Source of the DNA: Rhizobium sp. | GTDB lineage: Bacteria > Pseudomonadota > Alphaproteobacteria > Rhizobiales > Rhizobiaceae | Direction of reading: 5' to 3' | Length of the DNA stretch: 64,000 bases | Assembly (NCBI GenBank): GCA_028290545.1 | Contig: JAQGJP010000056.1 | Coordinates: 103,711-167,710 of the forward strand | Shown here: positions 34,495 to 43,178 of the stretch, piece by piece | How positions within the stretch are numbered: position 1 is the first letter of the stretch | Layout of the letters: each line of letters opens with the position of its first letter | The notes under the pieces: generated by a model | Told to the model about the DNA's origin: nothing | Databases searched by the model: none | The model's input: the letters and a program-made list of their open reading frames with translations, nothing else | Position numbers and translations under genes: made by a program

Positions 34495-35474
34495 GCCACC
34501 AGCCTTTTCGAACGGACGGCATAGAAGGCGACTGCAGCGATGATGATGATGCCGCGCAGCACCTGCTTGGCGAAGGCATCGACGCCGGCGAGGTTGAAGA
34601 TGGAATCGATCAGCGAAAAGATGATCACGCCGGCGAGCGTGCCCCAGACACCGCCGCGCCCGCCCGCAAGGATCGTTCCTCCGATCACCACGACGGCGAT
34701 CGATTCGAGATCGTAGACGCCGTCGCTGCCGATCCAGGGCGCGCCGGAGCGCAGGCGGCTGGCGAGATAGAGCCCCGCCACCGATGCGCAGAGGGAACAG
34801 ATCAGATGCGCGCCGATGATCACGCGGCTGGTCTTGATGCCGGCAAGCCGGGCCGCATCCTGGTTGCCGCCGACCGAATAGATGTTGGAGCCGAAACCCG
34901 TGAAGCGCAGCACGAACCAGGCGGCAATGGCGAGCAGCAGCAGGAAGATCAGGCTGTATGGCACATCGCCGATGCCGCCATAGGCAAAGACCTGGAATTC
35001 CTGCGGCACGGAGCCTGCGAAATTGGAAACGAAGGCCGAAAGCCCCCCCTGGATGATCAGGCTCATGCCCAGCGTGGCGATCAGCGGATTGACCTCGAGC
35101 CGCACGATCAGCAGACCATTGATCAGGCCGACGACGGCGCCAAGCGCCAGCACGGCAAGGATCGCGGGCACGGCCATGGCCGGATTGCCATCCATGACCA
35201 CGGATGCCAGCACGGCGGTTGCCGAGATGACGCTGGCGACCGAGAGATCGATCGACCCGACCAGGATCGCGAAAGTCTGGCCGATGGCCGTGATGCCGAG
35301 CGCGATCGAGCGGCCGATGATCGAGATCAGGTTGGCGAAGGTCAGATATTGCGTCTGGCCAGTGCCGACCGCGATGCCGACATAGACCAGCAGCGCAAAG
35401 CCGAGCAGCACGGCCGGCGCCCAGCGGTCGAAGCGGAAACCGGCTTTCGGCGGCGGCAGGCTGATAACGGTCAT
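34491..35474 (-). CDS. Sugar-type ABC transporter permease (RbsC type), first subunit
   Basis: This 327-residue membrane protein carries VGSIDLSVASVISATAVLAS, LEVNPLIATLGMSLIIQGGL and the C-terminal IGGTILAGGRGGVWGTLAGVIIFSLIDSIF. It overlaps the ATPase gene upstream and the second permease downstream by 4 bases each, so the three are translationally coupled. Ligand as for the binding protein at 32295. Confidence 0.9.
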   Translation of the reverse strand: MTVISLPPPKAGFRFDRWAPAVLLGFALLVYVGIAVGTGQTQYLTFANLISIIGRSIALGITAIGQTFAILVGSIDLSVASVISATAVLASVVMDGNPAMAVPAILAVLALGAVVGLINGLLIVRLEVNPLIATLGMSLIIQGGLSAFVSNFAGSVPQEFQVFAYGGIGDVPYSLIFLLLLAIAAWFVLRFTGFGSNIYSVGGNQDAARLAGIKTSRVIIGAHLICSLCASVAGLYLASRLRSGAPWIGSDGVYDLESIAVVVIGGTILAGGRGGVWGTLAGVIIFSLIDSIFNLAGVDAFAKQVLRGIIIIAAVAFYAVRSKRLVA

Positions 35475-36985
35475 GCCGCCACCTCGCTTTCTCCGGTCGC
35501 CGCCAGCATGATCTCGGTCTCTTCCGGCCCATGCGGGAACTCGGCGACGATCGAGCCGCCGCGCATCACCAGCACCCGATCGGCTGCGCCGATCACTTCC
35601 GGCAGGTCCGACGAGATCATCATGATCGCCGTGCCCTGGCGGGCGAGGTCGCGCATCAGGTGATAGATGCCGGCCTTCGCCTTGACGTCGATGCCGCGGG
35701 TCGGCTCGATGAAGATCAGCACCTTGGGCTTCAGCGCCAGCCAGCGGGCGACGATGGCCTTCTGCTGGTTGCCGCCGGACAGGAATTTGATGTCCTGTTC
35801 GTAGGAAGCTGCGCGCACCTCCATGCGATCGAGCAACTCGCCCATGCCAGTGAGTGAAGTATGGGGATTGGACTTGTGCGTGGCGGCGAGATTGCCGAAG
35901 GCGCGGGCTGTCAGCATGCCGTTGTCGCGCACCGACTGCATCAGCACCAGCCCCTCGGCCTTGCGGTCGCCCGGCAGAAGGCCGAGGCCGGCGCGGATGG
36001 CGTCGCGGGGCGAGGCGAAGGACACGTCCGTGCCGTTGAGCTGCATCCTGCCCGATGTGAACGGGAGATACCCGAAGATAGCCATGGCCAGCGCCACGCG
36101 TCCCGCACCCTGGATGCCGGCGAATCCGGTGATCTCGCCGGCGCGCAGATCGAGGTCGATATTGCGGAGCGCGGCATTTCCGCCATTGCGGACCGAAAGG
36201 ACAATGTCGCCGATTTCATTTCTGGTCGCCGGCGGTGCATAGAAGTCAGCGATATCGCGGCCGACCATGGCGCGAACGATCGCGTCGGGTGCGGGCGGCG
36301 TATCGAAACGGGCGGCGATTTCGCCATCTTTCAACACGGTGACGCGGTCGGCAAGCCGGGTCACTTCGCGCATGCGGTGGGTGATGTAGATGATCGCCGT
36401 ACCGCGCTCGCGCAGCTTGTCGATCGTCCGGAACAGCACCTCGCATTCGGCCTCGTTGAGGGCTGCGGTCGGTTCGTCCATGACGACGACGCGGGCATCG
36501 AGCGAAATTGCCTTGGCGATCTCCACCATCTGCTGGGTTGCGACATCGAGGTCGGCCACCAGCGCATCCGGCGAAACCCGGGCACCGGCGCCGAACAGAT
36601 CGAGCACGCGGCGGGTTTCGGCCCGCATCGCGGCATTGTCGAGCATTCCATGCCTGCGCGGTTCGCGCCCGAGGAAGATGTTCTGCGCCACCGTGCGTTC
36701 CGGCAGCAGCGAGAATTCCTGGTAGATGACGGATATCCCCGCGCGCAATGCTTCAACGGGATGCTTGAAGGACGTCTTCCGGCCGTTCAGGACCACATCG
36801 CCTTCATCCGCGCGATAGACGCCGGAAAGGATCTTGATCAGCGTCGACTTGCCCGCGCCGTTCTCTCCGACCAGCGCATGCACTTCGCCAGCATGGCAGG
36901 CAAATCCGACATCGCTGAGCGCCCGCACCCCGGGAAATGCCTTGGAAATATGCGCCATTTCGATGACCGGGATCGCGCCGCTCAT
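35471..36985 (-). CDS. Sugar-type ABC transporter ATPase, tandem-domain (RbsA type)
   Basis: This 504-residue protein has a first domain with Walker A GENGAGKST near residue 39 and Walker B RVVVMDEPTAALN. The second domain has a degenerate P-loop (GIQGAGRVALAM) and signature LSGGNQQKAIVARWL. One oddity is VLIFIEPTRGIDVKA in the second domain, where the Walker B aspartate common in the family is an isoleucine and Glu is kept. It overlaps the isomerase gene by 4 bases. Confidence 0.9.
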   Translation of the reverse strand: MSGAIPVIEMAHISKAFPGVRALSDVGFACHAGEVHALVGENGAGKSTLIKILSGVYRADEGDVVLNGRKTSFKHPVEALRAGISVIYQEFSLLPERTVAQNIFLGREPRRHGMLDNAAMRAETRRVLDLFGAGARVSPDALVADLDVATQQMVEIAKAISLDARVVVMDEPTAALNEAECEVLFRTIDKLRERGTAIIYITHRMREVTRLADRVTVLKDGEIAARFDTPPAPDAIVRAMVGRDIADFYAPPATRNEIGDIVLSVRNGGNAALRNIDLDLRAGEITGFAGIQGAGRVALAMAIFGYLPFTSGRMQLNGTDVSFASPRDAIRAGLGLLPGDRKAEGLVLMQSVRDNGMLTARAFGNLAATHKSNPHTSLTGMGELLDRMEVRAASYEQDIKFLSGGNQQKAIVARWLALKPKVLIFIEPTRGIDVKAKAGIYHLMRDLARQGTAIMMISSDLPEVIGAADRVLVMRGGSIVAEFPHGPEETEIMLAATGESEVAA

Positions 36986-37833
36986 GCCGCCTTCTCCCAG
37001 CCATCGCGGATGAATCTGATCGATTCCGAAAACAGCGTCTCGAAATCCGGAAACAGCGGCCGCCAGACGCGCGTCGCCGCCGCCAGTTCCGGCAGGCCTG
37101 CGCCAAAGGCCTCCAGCGTCACCCAGCCGTCATAGCCGGTCTTGCGGACCGCCGCGAAAATCTCGTCAAAATCGATATGGCCCCGGCCGGGAATGCCGCG
37201 ATCGTTCTCGGAAATATGCAGGATTCCGATCGAGCCGTCGATGGTCTCGATCGCGGCAACCTGGCTGCGTTCCTCGATATTGGCGTGGAACGTGTCGTAC
37301 ATGATCCGGAAAGCATCGTGATCGACGCGGTCCACATAAGCGCGGGCCTGTTCCATTGTGTTGAGGAAATAGGTCTCGAAGCGGTTGAGATGCTCGAGGC
37401 TGAGATAGATGCCGTTCTGGCTCGCGCGTTCTGCCATGCGGTGATGTGCTTCCGCGCCATGTTTCAGTTCGTCCTCCGTTGGGCCCGAACCGGTGAAATG
37501 GCCGATCGGGGCATGAAACGGCCCGCCGACGCTTTCGGCGCCCAGCGCAATCGCGCAATCCAGCGCCCAGTCGAGATGCGCTATTCCCGCCTTGCGAATA
37601 TCGGCATCGCCGGACACTGGGTTGGCCTCGGGAGAGGGGATGACTGATGTGGTCGTTCGCCGCAGGCCGACGGCGTCGAGCTCCGCGCCCAGCCATTCGT
37701 AATGGCGTGGATCGCCGCGAAGGACAGGGACTTCCACGCCGTCATAGCCGAGCTCACGAAGACGCCGAATGTGCGGCAGGTGCTGCTTTTCGACATAACC
37801 GGTGAGGCACAGCAAATTGATGCCGACCTGCAT
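36982..37833 (-). CDS. Sugar epimerase/isomerase, DTE-like TIM barrel
   Basis: This 283-residue protein belongs to the xylose-isomerase-like TIM-barrel family. The metal-ligand set of D-tagatose/D-psicose 3-epimerases is visible in order: LSLEHLNRFE (Glu), IMYDTFHANIEE (Asp, His), GHIDFDEIF (His) and VTLEAFG (Glu). GGGGGAGGAA lies directly before the ATG at 37833; the longer frame to 38001 runs through promoter DNA. First gene of the leftward operon, it faces the GntR gene. It probably rearranges the ketose or sugar acid brought in by the transporter. Confidence 0.85.
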   Translation of the reverse strand: MQVGINLLCLTGYVEKQHLPHIRRLRELGYDGVEVPVLRGDPRHYEWLGAELDAVGLRRTTTSVIPSPEANPVSGDADIRKAGIAHLDWALDCAIALGAESVGGPFHAPIGHFTGSGPTEDELKHGAEAHHRMAERASQNGIYLSLEHLNRFETYFLNTMEQARAYVDRVDHDAFRIMYDTFHANIEERSQVAAIETIDGSIGILHISENDRGIPGRGHIDFDEIFAAVRKTGYDGWVTLEAFGAGLPELAAATRVWRPLFPDFETLFSESIRFIRDGWEKAA

Positions 37834-37906
37834 TTCCTCCCCCTTTTCTTGTTGACGGAGAGTATTTTTGATCCGGTGGGTCGGCGCAATACGGAAAGCG
37901 TGCGTT

Positions 37907-37924
37907 GAATCCGGCATTTGAGAC
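37907..37924. promoter_or_regulatory. Shared 18-bp box, copy 2
   Basis: GAATCCGGCATTTGAGAC, identical to 29459-29476, lies 74 bp upstream of the isomerase operon start. A rightward TTGACA at 37987-37992 probably belongs to the GntR gene, with the -10 unclear. The box is a candidate common operator. Confidence 0.6.
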
Positions 37925-38066
37925 ATTGGCGGCTTCCAACGGCTTGTGAGCGCATATCCGGGTAATCGACACGCTTTCTGCAGTGCTTGACACCTGGCCA
38001 TGTTTGAGAAATGCTAAGACGTCAGACCAATTCGAGAAGCTGGCAGCGACAGGGGAAAATTGCCGC

Positions 38067-38789
38067 ATGACGGCAGACGTGCAGGAGAGGCCGCAGATCG
38101 CGCCGCTGCCGCCATTGGACCGGGCGGCGCAGGTGATCGATGCGCTCGCGACCTATATCGACAGCGCCAGCCTGAAGGCCGGGGATCGCCTGCCGGCAGA
38201 GCGCGAACTGATGGCAGCGCTGGCCGTTGGCCGCTCGACGATCCGCGAGGTGATCAGCCATTTCCAGGCGCTCGGCGTCATGGAAACCCGCAAGGGCAGC
38301 GGCACCTATCTGCTGAAGCCGGTCTCCCTGGCCACCATTCACATGCCGCTGTCGCTCAATGCAACGCATTTGCGCGACGTGCTGTTGCAGACGCTGGAAG
38401 TGCGGCGAGGGATCGAATGCGAGGCGGGCATGGTCGCCGCACGCCGCAGGACCGCCAAGGATCTGATGACCATCGAGGAGAAACTCGACGAGATGGAGCG
38501 GGTGCATATCGCGCAGGGAACATCGGGTCCCGAGGACCTGGCCTTCCATCTGGCGATCTACGACGCCACTCACAATCCGTTGTTCAAGCAATTGCTGGAG
38601 CAGATGCGCGGCGCTTTCGAACGCTTCTGGGATTCGCCGTTCGACCGGTCGGATTTCGCCCGCCGGTCCTTTCCCTTTCACCGTACGCTTTTCAACGCGA
38701 TCGCCGCCCAGGACACCGAAGCCGCGCGCCGCGAGACACTCAAGATTCTCGACGTGGTCGAGGAAGATATCAAGGAAATGTCGAAATGA
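38067..38789 (+). CDS. FadR/GntR-family transcriptional regulator
   Basis: This 240-residue protein has a winged helix (AAQVIDALATYIDSASLKAGDRLPAERELMAALAVGRSTIREVISHFQALGVMETRKGSGTYLL) and an FCD ligand domain containing EDLAFHLAIYDATHNPLFKQLLEQ and FPFHRTLFNAI, whose histidines normally bind a metal. AGGGGA precedes the ATG at 38067 by ~10 bases. It overlaps the PLP-enzyme gene by 4 bases. It probably senses a substrate or product of the 38-44-kb operon. GACCAATT at 38024-38031 could be an operator half site. Confidence 0.88.
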   Translation: MTADVQERPQIAPLPPLDRAAQVIDALATYIDSASLKAGDRLPAERELMAALAVGRSTIREVISHFQALGVMETRKGSGTYLLKPVSLATIHMPLSLNATHLRDVLLQTLEVRRGIECEAGMVAARRRTAKDLMTIEEKLDEMERVHIAQGTSGPEDLAFHLAIYDATHNPLFKQLLEQMRGAFERFWDSPFDRSDFARRSFPFHRTLFNAIAAQDTEAARRETLKILDVVEEDIKEMSK

Positions 38790-39952
38790 CTGACGGCCTG
38801 GACCCGTTCGATCTCGCCTCGCTGATCGTCGCGCATGACGAGGGCAATTATGCGGAAGCGGTCGTGCCGCCGATCTTCCAGACGTCGTTGTTCACCTTTT
38901 CGGACTACGACGACATGATCTCGTCCTATCGCGGCGAAAAGGTCCGGCCGATCTACACGCGTGGGCTGAACCCGACGGTGCGGATGTTCGAGGAGATGCT
39001 GGCAAAACTCGAAGGCGCCGAGGACGCGCTCGGTTTTGCGAGCGGCATGTCCGCAATCTCCTCGACGGTGCTGAGTTTCATTGAGCCCGGCGACAGGATC
39101 GTCGCCGTCAAGCATGTCTATCCCGACGCCTTCAGGCTGTTCGGCACCATCCTCAAGAAGATGAAGGTCGAGGTGACCTATGTCGATGGCCGCGACGAGG
39201 AGGCCGTCGCCAGGGCGCTGCCCGGCGCCAAGCTGTTCTACATGGAAAGCCCGACGAGCTGGGTGATGGATGCCCACGACGTCGGCACCCTTGCCTCCCT
39301 CGCCAGGCAGCAGGGCATCGTCACCATGATCGACAACAGCTGGGCAAGCCCGATCTTCCAGCAGCCGATCAAGCTTGGCGTCGATCTGGTCGTCCATTCG
39401 GCCTCGAAGTATCTCGGCGGCCACAGCGATGTCGTCGCCGGCGTCGTCGCCGGCTCGAAAGAGATGATCGCCAGGATCAAGGCCGAGGCCTATCCCTACC
39501 TCGGCGGCAAGCTGTCGCCCTTCGACGCCTGGCTGTTGATCCGCGGCATGCGCACGCTGCCGATCCGCATGCGGGCGCACGAGGCATCCGGCATGGAAAT
39601 CGCCCGCCGTCTTCAGAATCACGATCTCGTCGAGCAGGTCTGCCATCCCGGCCTCGCCAACCGCCTGCCCAACGGCCTCAAGGGCACGTCGGGCCTGTTC
39701 TCGTTCATATTCCGCGAGGGTGTCGATATCCGCGCCTTCGCCGATCGCCTCGATCTGTTCAAACTGGGCGTGAGCTGGGGTGGACATGAGAGCCTGATCG
39801 TACCGGGCGAGGTCGTGCTGCAGCAGAAAGCACAGCCGAATTCCGCGCATGCCTTCGGTATCCATGCGCGGTCCGTACGCCTCCATATCGGCCTCGAAGG
39901 AACCGAGCCGTTGTGGAGTGATATCGAGGGGGCAATCGCCGCCGCCTCGTAA
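38786..39952 (+). CDS. Cys/Met-metabolism PLP-dependent enzyme
   Basis: This 388-residue enzyme of the trans-sulfuration family has PIYTRGLNPTVRMFEEMLAKLEGAEDAL near residue 51, the phosphate-binding FASGMSAIS, and the Schiff-base lysine in VVHSASKYLGGHSDVVAG near residue 212. The C-terminal SWGGHESLI is typical of cystathionine gamma-synthase or beta-lyase relatives. It may cleave or make a thioether amino acid, or act on another amino acid delivered by the ABC system behind it. The ATG at 38786 overlaps the regulator stop. A link between this enzyme class and a MalFGK-type importer is unusual. Confidence 0.88.
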   Translation: MTDGLDPFDLASLIVAHDEGNYAEAVVPPIFQTSLFTFSDYDDMISSYRGEKVRPIYTRGLNPTVRMFEEMLAKLEGAEDALGFASGMSAISSTVLSFIEPGDRIVAVKHVYPDAFRLFGTILKKMKVEVTYVDGRDEEAVARALPGAKLFYMESPTSWVMDAHDVGTLASLARQQGIVTMIDNSWASPIFQQPIKLGVDLVVHSASKYLGGHSDVVAGVVAGSKEMIARIKAEAYPYLGGKLSPFDAWLLIRGMRTLPIRMRAHEASGMEIARRLQNHDLVEQVCHPGLANRLPNGLKGTSGLFSFIFREGVDIRAFADRLDLFKLGVSWGGHESLIVPGEVVLQQKAQPNSAHAFGIHARSVRLHIGLEGTEPLWSDIEGAIAAAS

Positions 39953-39988
39953 AGCCGGCAAACCAAGATAACAACTGGGAGAAGGAAC

Positions 39989-41251
39989 ATGAAAACACTG
40001 ATAACCGCGGCGCTTTTCGCCGCACTGATGGCGGGCACGGCACTTGCAGACACGACGCTGAAGCTCGTGGAGGTGATCACCAGCCCCGAGCGCACCGAAA
40101 CGCTGAAATCGATCGTCGCCAAGTTCGAAGCCGCCAATCCCGGCACCAAGGTCGATATCATCTCTTTGCCCTGGAACGAAGCCTTCCAGAAGTTCGCGAC
40201 CATGGTCTCCGCCGGCGACACGCCTGACGTGATGGAAATGCCCGACACCTGGCTGTCGCTCTATGCCAACAACAACATGCTGGAAAGCCTGGAGCCCTGG
40301 CTCGAAAAGTGGGAACATACCAAGGAACTGACACCGCGTGCGCTCGAACTCGGCCGCGATGTCAAGAACACTGCCTATATGCTGCCCTACGGCTTCTATC
40401 TGCGCGCCATGTTCTACAACAAGAAACTGCTTTCCGAAGCCGGCGTCAGCGCCCCGCCGAAGACGATGGAGGAATTCACCGCCGCGTCCGAGAAGGTCTC
40501 CAAGCTTCCCGGCAAGTATGGCTACTGCATGCGCGGCGGCCCGGGCGGTCTGAATGGCTGGATGATTTTCGCCGCCTCGATGGCCGGCGACAACAGCTAT
40601 TTCAGGGAGGACGGCACCTCGACGATGAACAGCGAAGGCTGGGAGAAGGGGATTGAATGGATGGTCGATCTCTACAAGAAGGGCTATGCGCCGAAGGACA
40701 GCGTCAACTGGGGCTTCAACGAGGTCGTGGCTGGGTTCTATTCCGGCACCTGTGCCTTTCTCGACCAGGATCCGGATGCGCTGATCGCCATCGCCGAGCG
40801 GATGAAGAAGGAAGATTTCGGAGTGATGCCGCTGCCGAAGGGGCCGGCTGGCAAATCTTTCCCGACGATCGGCTATGCCGGCTGGTCGATGTTTTCCACC
40901 ACCCAGGACAAGGAGCTTTCCTGGAAGCTGATCGCGACACTGGAAGGCAAGGAAGGCAATCTCGAGTGGAACAAGCGGATCGGTGCGCTGCCGGCCTACA
41001 CATCGGCGGAACAGGATCCTTTCTACGCCGGTGACCAGTTCAAGGGCTGGTTCGAGGAACTGGCCGACCCCAATACGGTTCCGACCGTGATGCCGACCTA
41101 TCTCGAGGAGTTCGCCTTCTTCAAGGATTCGATTGCGATCAAATCGTCGCAACAGGCTTTGCTCGGCGACATCACTGCGAAGGAACTGGCCGATCAATGG
41201 GCCGATTACCTGACGAAAGCGCAGCAGAAATTCCTCGCCAGCAAGAAATAG
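39989..41251 (+). CDS. Extracellular solute-binding protein, family 1
   Basis: This 420-residue periplasmic receptor has a signal peptide MKTLITAALFAALMAGTA with cleavage after ALA. The mature part has IVAKFEAANPGTKVDIISLPWNEAF, DVMEMPDTWLSLYA and YGFYLRAMFYNKKLL, typical of family 1 binding proteins. GGGAGAAGG precedes the ATG. It follows the PLP-enzyme gene by 36 bases. Long hairpin structures at 41269-41380 separate it from the permease. Ligand unknown; oligosaccharides are typical, but the enzyme context could mean an amino-acid conjugate. Confidence 0.9.
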   Translation: MKTLITAALFAALMAGTALADTTLKLVEVITSPERTETLKSIVAKFEAANPGTKVDIISLPWNEAFQKFATMVSAGDTPDVMEMPDTWLSLYANNNMLESLEPWLEKWEHTKELTPRALELGRDVKNTAYMLPYGFYLRAMFYNKKLLSEAGVSAPPKTMEEFTAASEKVSKLPGKYGYCMRGGPGGLNGWMIFAASMAGDNSYFREDGTSTMNSEGWEKGIEWMVDLYKKGYAPKDSVNWGFNEVVAGFYSGTCAFLDQDPDALIAIAERMKKEDFGVMPLPKGPAGKSFPTIGYAGWSMFSTTQDKELSWKLIATLEGKEGNLEWNKRIGALPAYTSAEQDPFYAGDQFKGWFEELADPNTVPTVMPTYLEEFAFFKDSIAIKSSQQALLGDITAKELADQWADYLTKAQQKFLASKK

Positions 41252-41268
41252 CCGGCGGGGCCGTCTCC

Positions 41269-41290
41269 GGCGGCGGAGAAATCCGCCGCC
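41269..41290. repeat. Strong GAAA-tetraloop hairpin after the binding-protein gene
   Basis: A perfect 9-bp GC stem (41269-41277 with 41282-41290) is closed by a GAAA tetraloop, 17 bases past the stop. It is a probable RNA 3'-end stabiliser or partial terminator in the operon. Confidence 0.65.
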
Positions 41291-41308
41291 CATTTCGGAA
41301 TAATGCAA

Positions 41309-41380
41309 CGGTGCGAAAAGTGCTGCATAAGAAATGACGGCGCCAAAGCGCCGCATAAAAAAGACAGCGCGAAGTCGCTG
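41309..41380. repeat. Three tandem stem-loops with compensating changes
   Basis: Three units start at 41309, 41338 and 41365 (spacing 29 and 27). Each is a 5-6 bp stem with a 4-6 base A-rich loop, immediately followed by CATAA. Stem bases differ between units but pairing is kept (including G-U pairs in unit 1), which is evidence of selected RNA structure. They fill the 41252-41400 gap with the 41269 hairpin. Confidence 0.6.
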
Positions 41381-41400
41381 CATAAGGGAACGCTTGGCCG

Positions 41401-42336
41401 ATGACCATTTCTGCCGATACGCTCGATAGGCGTCGTGACCGCAGGCCGTGGCCGCAGCGTCTTGCCGATGCTTCGACGCCCTACCTCTATAGCGCGCCAT
41501 CGCTGATCCTGATCGCCGGCGTGATGCTTGTGCCGCTTGTGATCGGCATTTCCTATGCGTTCCGCGATATCGTGCTGCTCAATCCGTTTTCGGGCGGCTT
41601 CGTCGGGCTCGACCATTTTCGCGAACTGTCGAAGGACGACGCATTCTATGGCGCGTTGAAGAATACGCTCTGGTGGACCGGCGCGTCCGTCAGCCTGCAA
41701 TTCATCTTCGGGCTGATCCTGGCGCTGCTGCTCGACAAGCCTTTCCGGGGCAGGGGCATCGTGCAGGCGCTGGTGTTCCTCCCCTGGGCCGTGCCAAGCT
41801 TTCTTGCCGGCCTCAACTGGGCCTGGTTGTTCAATCCGGTGATCGGGCCGATCCCGCACTGGCTATACGCTCTCGGCCTGATGAGCGAACCGGGCAATAT
41901 CCTCTCCGATCCGCATTATGCGATGTGGGGCCCGATCATCGCCAATGTCTGGTGGGGCATTCCGTTTTTTGCCATCACGCTGCTGGCAGCACTTCAGGCA
42001 ATCCCGCGCGATCTCTATGAGGCGGCGTCGATAGACGGCGCAGGCTGGTTCCAGCGGTTCCGCTCCATCACATTGCCGTTCCTGGCGCCGACCATTGCCA
42101 TCACCGTGCTCCTGCGCACCGTGTGGATCTCCAACTTCGCCGATCTGATTGTCGTGATGACCTCGGGCGGCCCAGCCGACAGGACGCAGATCGTCGCCAG
42201 CTACATCTTCACCATGGCCTTCAAGCGGCTGGATTTCGGCTATGCATCGGCGATCGCTCTGGTGCTGCTGGCGTTGCTGCTCGCCTATTCCATGCTGATC
42301 ATCCTGCTGCGGCAGATGCTGCTGAACAAGGACTGA
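41401..42336 (+). CDS. ABC sugar transporter permease, MalF type
   Basis: This 311-residue membrane protein has a cytoplasmic basic N terminus (RRRDRRPWPQRL) and about six helices. It carries the EAA loop DLYEAASIDGAGWFQRFRSITLPF. It pairs with the permease at 42341. The nearest Shine-Dalgarno (AAGGGA) is about 10 bases before the ATG, suggesting modest translation compared with the binding protein. Confidence 0.9.
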   Translation: MTISADTLDRRRDRRPWPQRLADASTPYLYSAPSLILIAGVMLVPLVIGISYAFRDIVLLNPFSGGFVGLDHFRELSKDDAFYGALKNTLWWTGASVSLQFIFGLILALLLDKPFRGRGIVQALVFLPWAVPSFLAGLNWAWLFNPVIGPIPHWLYALGLMSEPGNILSDPHYAMWGPIIANVWWGIPFFAITLLAALQAIPRDLYEAASIDGAGWFQRFRSITLPFLAPTIAITVLLRTVWISNFADLIVVMTSGGPADRTQIVASYIFTMAFKRLDFGYASAIALVLLALLLAYSMLIILLRQMLLNKD

Positions 42337-42340
42337 TGCG

Positions 42341-43174
42341 ATGAGACGAGGGATCATAATTCCAACCGTTGCGCATCGACTGGCGATCCTCTGCTATATC
42401 GTCTTTTCCCTGTTCCCGCTTTACTGGCTGCTGAAAGTGTCGGTGACGCCCAATGACCTGCTCTATAGCGAAGGTGTACGGATGTGGCCGTCACGGACCA
42501 CGTGGGAGCACTACGCATTCGTGCTGCAGCACAGCGCGTTTCCGACCTTCTTCAAGAATAGCCTGATCGTATCGGCATCGACGGCAATCGCCGTGACCAT
42601 CTGTGCATCGCTCTCGGGCTATGCGCTGTCGCGCTTCAGCTTTCGCGCCAAATACTGGATCGTGGCGCTGATGCTGCTGACGCAGATGTTTCCGCTGGTC
42701 ATGCTGGTCGCTCCGATCTTCAGGATCCTGTCGCCGCTGGGACTGACCAACAGCCTGACGGGCTTGGTGATCGTCTACACCGCCTTCAACGTGCCGTTTG
42801 CGACCTTCCTGATGCAGTCCTTCTTCGACGGCATTCCGAAGGATCTGGAAGAGGCGGCGATGATCGATGGCGCCACGCAATTCATCGCCTTCCGCCAGAT
42901 CATCCTGCCGCTGACATTGCCGGGGATCGCTGCGACGCTCGGCTTCGTCTTCACGGCCGCCTGGAGCGAACTCCTTTTCGCGCTGATGCTGATCAATGGC
43001 AATGATGCAGCAACCTTTCCGGTCGGCCTCCTCACCTTTGTCTCGAAATTCTCGGTCGATTTCGGGCAGATGATGGCGGCTGGCGTCATGGCGCTCGTTC
43101 CCGCCGGTCTCTTCTTCCTTCTCATCCAGCGCTATCTCGTCCAGGGCCTGACGGCCGGCGCTGTGAAAGGTTAG
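42341..43174 (+). CDS. ABC sugar transporter permease, MalG type
   Basis: This 277-residue membrane protein has the EAA loop DLEEAAMIDGATQFIAFRQIILPLTLPG and the typical end VQGLTAGAVKG. It follows the MalF-type gene by 4 bases and precedes the ATPase gene by 4 bases. Six membrane segments are apparent. Confidence 0.9.
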   Translation: MRRGIIIPTVAHRLAILCYIVFSLFPLYWLLKVSVTPNDLLYSEGVRMWPSRTTWEHYAFVLQHSAFPTFFKNSLIVSASTAIAVTICASLSGYALSRFSFRAKYWIVALMLLTQMFPLVMLVAPIFRILSPLGLTNSLTGLVIVYTAFNVPFATFLMQSFFDGIPKDLEEAAMIDGATQFIAFRQIILPLTLPGIAATLGFVFTAAWSELLFALMLINGNDAATFPVGLLTFVSKFSVDFGQMMAAGVMALVPAGLFFLLIQRYLVQGLTAGAVKG

Positions 43175-43178
43175 TCAA

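Noticed and set aside
38678-41500. A 940-codon open frame antisense to the GntR/PLP/binding-protein genes
   Set aside because: It lies fully opposite well-supported genes with family motifs; no ribosome site or domain.
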